Assembly (NCBI GenBank): GCA_003538975.1 | Contig: DPQQ01000013.1 | Location: 1 to 34,348 of the forward strand | Reading direction: 5' to 3' | DNA from: Clostridiales bacterium | GTDB taxonomy: Bacteria > Bacillota > Clostridia > Christensenellales > Borkfalkiaceae | DNA length: 34,348 nucleotides | Part shown: piece by piece, positions 31,269-34,348 of the stretch | Layout of the letters: each line of letters begins with the position of its first letter | How positions within the stretch are numbered: the stretch's first letter is position 1 | Translations under genes and position numbers: made by a program | The notes under the pieces: model-generated | Told to the model about the DNA's origin: nothing | What the model saw: the letters and a program-made list of their open reading frames with translations, nothing else | Databases searched by the model: none

Positions 31269-31296
31269 ATTTTACCTTATTTTACCTGTTTTGCAA
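31269..31296 (-). promoter_or_regulatory. mutS2: Candidate promoter of the mutS2 unit
   Basis: On the minus strand TTGCAA (31291-31296), a 16-nt spacer and TAAAAT (31269-31274), immediately after the pheT terminator. Leader about 40 nt. Confidence 0.45.
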
Positions 31297-31299
31297 AAT

Positions 31300-31328
31300 A
31301 AAAAAACGGAATAATCTTCCGTTTTTTT
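31300..31328 (-). terminator. pheT: Terminator of pheST
   Basis: A stem of at least 11 bp built on ACGGAA/TTCCGT (31306-31311 with 31317-31322), extended by A/T pairs, with a 5-nt loop and a 7-T run on the minus strand. It lies about 32 nt past the pheT stop. Confidence 0.88.
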
Positions 31329-31360
31329 ATTTTTAACGTATTTTAGGTCATTTTACGGCG

Positions 31361-33763
31361 TTATCTGAGTTCAGCGCCGAATTTATCTTTAAGATTTTTA
31401 AGTATAACCTTTACGGCTTCGTCGATTTCTTCAACGGAAAGAGTTCTGTCGCCCGCATTGAACAAAAGATTGAAAGCTATACTCTTTTTACCCTTTGCAA
31501 CCTGATCGCCCTTATAAACATCGAAGAGTTCTACATTTTCGAGTGTTTCGCCACCGACTGCGTAAATAGCGTCCGAAACGTCGCCGGACGGAACGTTGTC
31601 GTATACCGTAACGGCAAGATCGCGTTCTACGCTCGGGTACTTCGATACGGGTTTTACGGCGATTTTATCGTCGAAGTATTTTTTGAGTTCGTCGTAATAT
31701 ATCTCGCCGACATACGCCTTTTTGTCTATACCGAGTTTTTCGGAAATAGAAGGAAGAAGTTCTCCGAAATAACCTATCGTTTCGCCTTCTATTGCTACGT
31801 ATGCGCTTCTCGTCGGATGCATGCACGACTTATCGCAAGGAATATACTTTACGTTTTTGCCATAAGCAAATTCATCGAGATAATCTTCGATAACGCCTTT
31901 TAATGTAAAAAAGTCTTCGTCTTCGCCGAATACGCCGAGAGACAAAACGTTCTTTTCGTCGGGGAGCTCTGTTACCGGAAGATTTTTCGGTTTGTAAATT
32001 TTCGCAAGTTCGAAAAGTCTTCCTTCGTAATTCTTTCTCGCCATATTCGAAGCGATTATTCTCGCCATCGACGGGAGAAGCGAAGTTCTCATGACGGACA
32101 TATCTTCGCCTATAGGATTTTTGATTTTAATAAATCTGTATTCTTCCGAATTTTTGTCGAATCCGAAAAGATCGTATTCCTTTTCCGACACGAAGGAATA
32201 AGTTATGATTTCGTTAAAACCGTGTCCGATCAAAAGATTTTTGGTATTTTCGATCTTCTTCTGCTCTTCGTTAAGTCCGCCTGCGGTTATGCTCGCCGTT
32301 TTAAGCATTGTGGGAACAATATGCTCGTAACCGTATTCTCTTATTACTTCTTCTGCAAGATCGGGATAATCTTCTACGTCTTCTCTGTAAAGCGGTGCGG
32401 TAACCGTTATCTCGTCGCCGCTTACTTTTACTTCGAAGTTAAGTTTTTCAAGCGATTCGATTATAACGTTTTTGGGAACTGTTATACCGAGAACGCCGTT
32501 TATCTTCGAAATTTTAGTTTTAATAATCTTCTTTTCGGGTTTTTCGAATATAATATCGTATCTGTCTTCCGCGATTTCGCCTATTTTAAGCTCGTCTATA
32601 AGATGAAGAGCGCGCTTAATGCCGACTTCAGCCGAATTAACGTCTATGCCCTTTTCGTATCTCGACGAAGAATCGCTTCTCTGTCCCAACGCTCTCGAAG
32701 TTTTTCTGATATTATCTCTCGCAAACTTGGCGCATTCGAAAATTATGTTCTGCGTGGTATCCTTTATTTCGCTGTTAAGCCCGCCCATAACGCCGGCAAG
32801 GGCTACAGGTCTTTCGCTGTCGCATATGACGAGATTGTTTTCGTTTAAGGTGAATTCTTTTTCGTCGAGCGTTACGATTTTTTCGCCGCTTTCAGCTCTT
32901 CTTACGTTTATTTCTTTACCAGAAAGATCTTTCAGATCGAACGCGTGCATCGGCTGACCGATTTCGAGAAGAACGAAGTTGGTTATATCGACTATGTTGT
33001 TTATAGATCTCAATCCCGCGCTGAAAAGACGCTTTTTAAGCCATCTCGGCGATTCTCCGAGTTTTACGTCTTTCACGTACTGCGCGATATATCTCGGACA
33101 AAGGTCGGGAGCGTTGTCGGTAACTTTTATAGTCCCTTTAGTCGAAACTCCGCGAGTAGCGGTGTAACTTAAATCAGGTTCTTTCACCTTTTCTCCGAGA
33201 ACAGCCGCAACTTCTCTCGCAATGCCGAGTATGCTCTGACAATCAGGACGGTTTGCCGTTACGTTTATATCGAAAATAACGTCTTCTATTCCGAGAATTT
33301 TTTTAACTTCTTCGCCGAGCGGATAATTTTCTTTTAATATAAGAATTCCGTCCACGCTCGCGCCGTCGTAAAAGTCGTCGGTTATGCCGAGTTCTTCGCC
33401 CGAGCAGAACATACCCTGCGACGGGAGACCGCGAAGTTCCCCGTTATAAATGTGTTCGCCGTTATTAAGCGTCGAGCCGTCGAGAGCAACGGGAACGATC
33501 GCTCCTTCGAAAATATTTTTTGCGGCGGTTATAATCTGAAGAACGCCGTATTTGCCTGCGTCCACCTGACAAACCGTAAGTTTGTCCGCGTTCGGGTGTT
33601 TTTCGGTTTTTAAAATTTTGCAAACGACTATTTTGTCGATATTTTTACCGACGTAAATCGTTTCTTCGACTTCGAACCCGCATGAAAACAACTTTTTTTC
33701 GAGTTCTTCGGGCGTAACGCGTATATCTACGTAATCTTTAAGCCATGATAAAGGTGCTTTCAT
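31361..33763 (-). CDS. pheT: Phenylalanyl-tRNA synthetase beta subunit
   Basis: 800 residues, the full bacterial form. It forms the alpha2-beta2 enzyme with PheS and holds tRNA binding and Tyr-editing functions. Order: N-terminal LSWLKDYVDI, EMAP-type tRNA-binding domain (about 42-150, with HPNADKLTVCQVD), B3/B4 editing domain (about 205-380), B5 DNA-binding-like domain (about 400-470), catalytic-like core, and the C-terminal FDX-ACB anticodon domain (about 706-800, SKYPSVERDLAV). AGGAGA in the end of pheS lies 9 nt before the ATG and pheS ends 5 nt upstream, so the subunits are translationally linked. The terminator follows directly. Confidence 0.97.
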   Translation of the reverse strand: MKAPLSWLKDYVDIRVTPEELEKKLFSCGFEVEETIYVGKNIDKIVVCKILKTEKHPNADKLTVCQVDAGKYGVLQIITAAKNIFEGAIVPVALDGSTLNNGEHIYNGELRGLPSQGMFCSGEELGITDDFYDGASVDGILILKENYPLGEEVKKILGIEDVIFDINVTANRPDCQSILGIAREVAAVLGEKVKEPDLSYTATRGVSTKGTIKVTDNAPDLCPRYIAQYVKDVKLGESPRWLKKRLFSAGLRSINNIVDITNFVLLEIGQPMHAFDLKDLSGKEINVRRAESGEKIVTLDEKEFTLNENNLVICDSERPVALAGVMGGLNSEIKDTTQNIIFECAKFARDNIRKTSRALGQRSDSSSRYEKGIDVNSAEVGIKRALHLIDELKIGEIAEDRYDIIFEKPEKKIIKTKISKINGVLGITVPKNVIIESLEKLNFEVKVSGDEITVTAPLYREDVEDYPDLAEEVIREYGYEHIVPTMLKTASITAGGLNEEQKKIENTKNLLIGHGFNEIITYSFVSEKEYDLFGFDKNSEEYRFIKIKNPIGEDMSVMRTSLLPSMARIIASNMARKNYEGRLFELAKIYKPKNLPVTELPDEKNVLSLGVFGEDEDFFTLKGVIEDYLDEFAYGKNVKYIPCDKSCMHPTRSAYVAIEGETIGYFGELLPSISEKLGIDKKAYVGEIYYDELKKYFDDKIAVKPVSKYPSVERDLAVTVYDNVPSGDVSDAIYAVGGETLENVELFDVYKGDQVAKGKKSIAFNLLFNAGDRTLSVEEIDEAVKVILKNLKDKFGAELR

Positions 33764-33768
33764 ATCTG

Positions 33769-34348
33769 TTATCTCCTGTCAAACTGTTTTAAGAATTTTA
33801 CGTTGTTTTCGAACATCGTCCTTATATCCGTTATGCCGTATTTTATCATCGCGACTCTTTCAAGTCCGAGACCGAACGCAAGACCGGAATATTCGTTTGA
33901 ATCTATTCCGCAATTTTCGAGAACTTTTTTGTTTACTACGCCTGCGCCGAGTATTTCAATCCAGCCCGTTCCCTTACACAAGCCGCAGCCTTTGCCGTGA
34001 CACTTCGAACAGGTAACGTCCACTTCGACGCTCGGTTCTGTAAACGGGAAATACGAAGGGCGAAGTCTTGTTTTCGTATCCTTATCGAAAATAATTTTTA
34101 CGAATTCGTTCAGAAGCCCCTGAAGATCGGCAAGAGTTATTCCCTTATCGACTACGAGACCTTCGCATTGATGGAACATCGGCGAGTGAGACGCGTCGTC
34201 GTCCGAGCGGTAAACTCTGCCCGGCGATAAAATCTTGATCGGCGGTTTTTTATTTTCCATAACTCTGATCTGACCGGTCGAAGTCTGCGATCTCAAAACA
34301 ATATCGTCGTTTATATAAAACGTGTCCTGCATATCTCTTGCGGGATGA
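33769..34348 (-). CDS. pheS: Phenylalanyl-tRNA synthetase alpha subunit, 5'-truncated by window edge
   Basis: The frame is open to the right edge. The bases beyond the ATG at 34332 encode His-Pro-Ala-Arg-Asp, the known HPARDMQDTF motif of PheS, so that ATG is internal and the gene starts outside the window. About 193 C-terminal residues are visible, carrying class II motif 2 (GRVYRSDDDASHSPMFHQ), the Cys-rich loop CSKCHGKGCGLCKGTGW typical of Firmicutes PheS, the EILGAGVV strand and motif 3 (GLAFGLGLERVAMIKYGI). It charges tRNA-Phe together with PheT just downstream. Any T-box or other leader lies outside the window. Confidence 0.97.
   Translation of the reverse strand, partial: HPARDMQDTFYINDDIVLRSQTSTGQIRVMENKKPPIKILSPGRVYRSDDDASHSPMFHQCEGLVVDKGITLADLQGLLNEFVKIIFDKDTKTRLRPSYFPFTEPSVEVDVTCSKCHGKGCGLCKGTGWIEILGAGVVNKKVLENCGIDSNEYSGLAFGLGLERVAMIKYGITDIRTMFENNVKFLKQFDRR

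Noticed and set aside
1..34348. CRISPR array, insertion sequence, prophage, toxin-antitoxin or other defence system
   Set aside because: I saw no regularly spaced repeats, transposase or phage motifs, nor paired small ORFs. All long gaps are accounted for by promoters, terminators or plain A/T-rich sequence.

Overview
This 34.3-kb window looks like a core chromosomal segment of an anaerobic, low-to-moderate GC Bacillota, most likely a Clostridia-type lineage and possibly an uncultured gut member. The grounds are an IspH-ribosomal protein S1 fusion, a GlmU acetyltransferase domain of Firmicutes type, a ThiI without rhodanese domain beside its own NifS, MutS2, sigma-A type promoters, Shine-Dalgarno starts and heavy use of AGA for arginine. 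TGA is used as a stop. I saw no transposon, phage gene, integrase, CRISPR array or plasmid function. Almost every gene is a recognisable housekeeping gene.

Layout. (1) 1-4367, leftward: FAD flavoprotein (BaiN/HI0933 family), cmk, plsC and ispH-rpsA, tightly packed; the last runs off the left edge. (2) 4485-5916, leftward: surE, probably with a leaderless or near-leaderless mRNA, and rnhA. (3) 5954-6103, rightward: a tRNA-Trp(CCA) with its own consensus promoter and terminator. (4) 6343-8332, leftward: a stand-alone GlmU acetyltransferase domain followed by glmM. (5) 8542-10900, leftward: galK, a very strong terminator-like hairpin, then asd. (6) 10901-11276: a divergent control region with a galK promoter overlapped by a CcpA-like operator and a leuS promoter with a short folded leader. 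(7) 11277-16661, rightward: leuS and a large P-type ATPase, closed by a bidirectional terminator. (8) 16776-23635, leftward: miaB-mutS-mutL-miaA from a consensus promoter. (9) 23698-25929, rightward: a class A penicillin-binding protein. (10) 25957-31222, leftward: mutS2, a two-TM membrane protein, nifS-like cysteine desulfurase and thiI. (11) 31361-34348, leftward: pheS (cut by the right edge) and pheT.

The genes serve translation (leuS, pheST, tRNA-Trp, S1), tRNA modification (MiaA/MiaB make ms2i6A37; NifS/ThiI make s4U8), mismatch repair and recombination or ribosome surveillance (MutS, MutL, MutS2), RNA-DNA hybrid removal (RnhA), envelope building (GlmM, GlmU acetyltransferase, PBP, PlsC, isoprenoid IspH, Asd for diaminopimelate) and nucleotide metabolism (Cmk, SurE).

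I did not find a new multi-gene system. The most useful oddities are: a full Shine-Dalgarno and in-frame ATG at the IspH/S1 junction; a GlmU reduced to its acetyltransferase half and paired with glmM; a MutS2 whose Smr domain lacks the LDLR motif; a leaderless-type surE promoter; an attenuator-like triad of pairing segments just before asd; and a near-consensus cre site on the galK -35 box.
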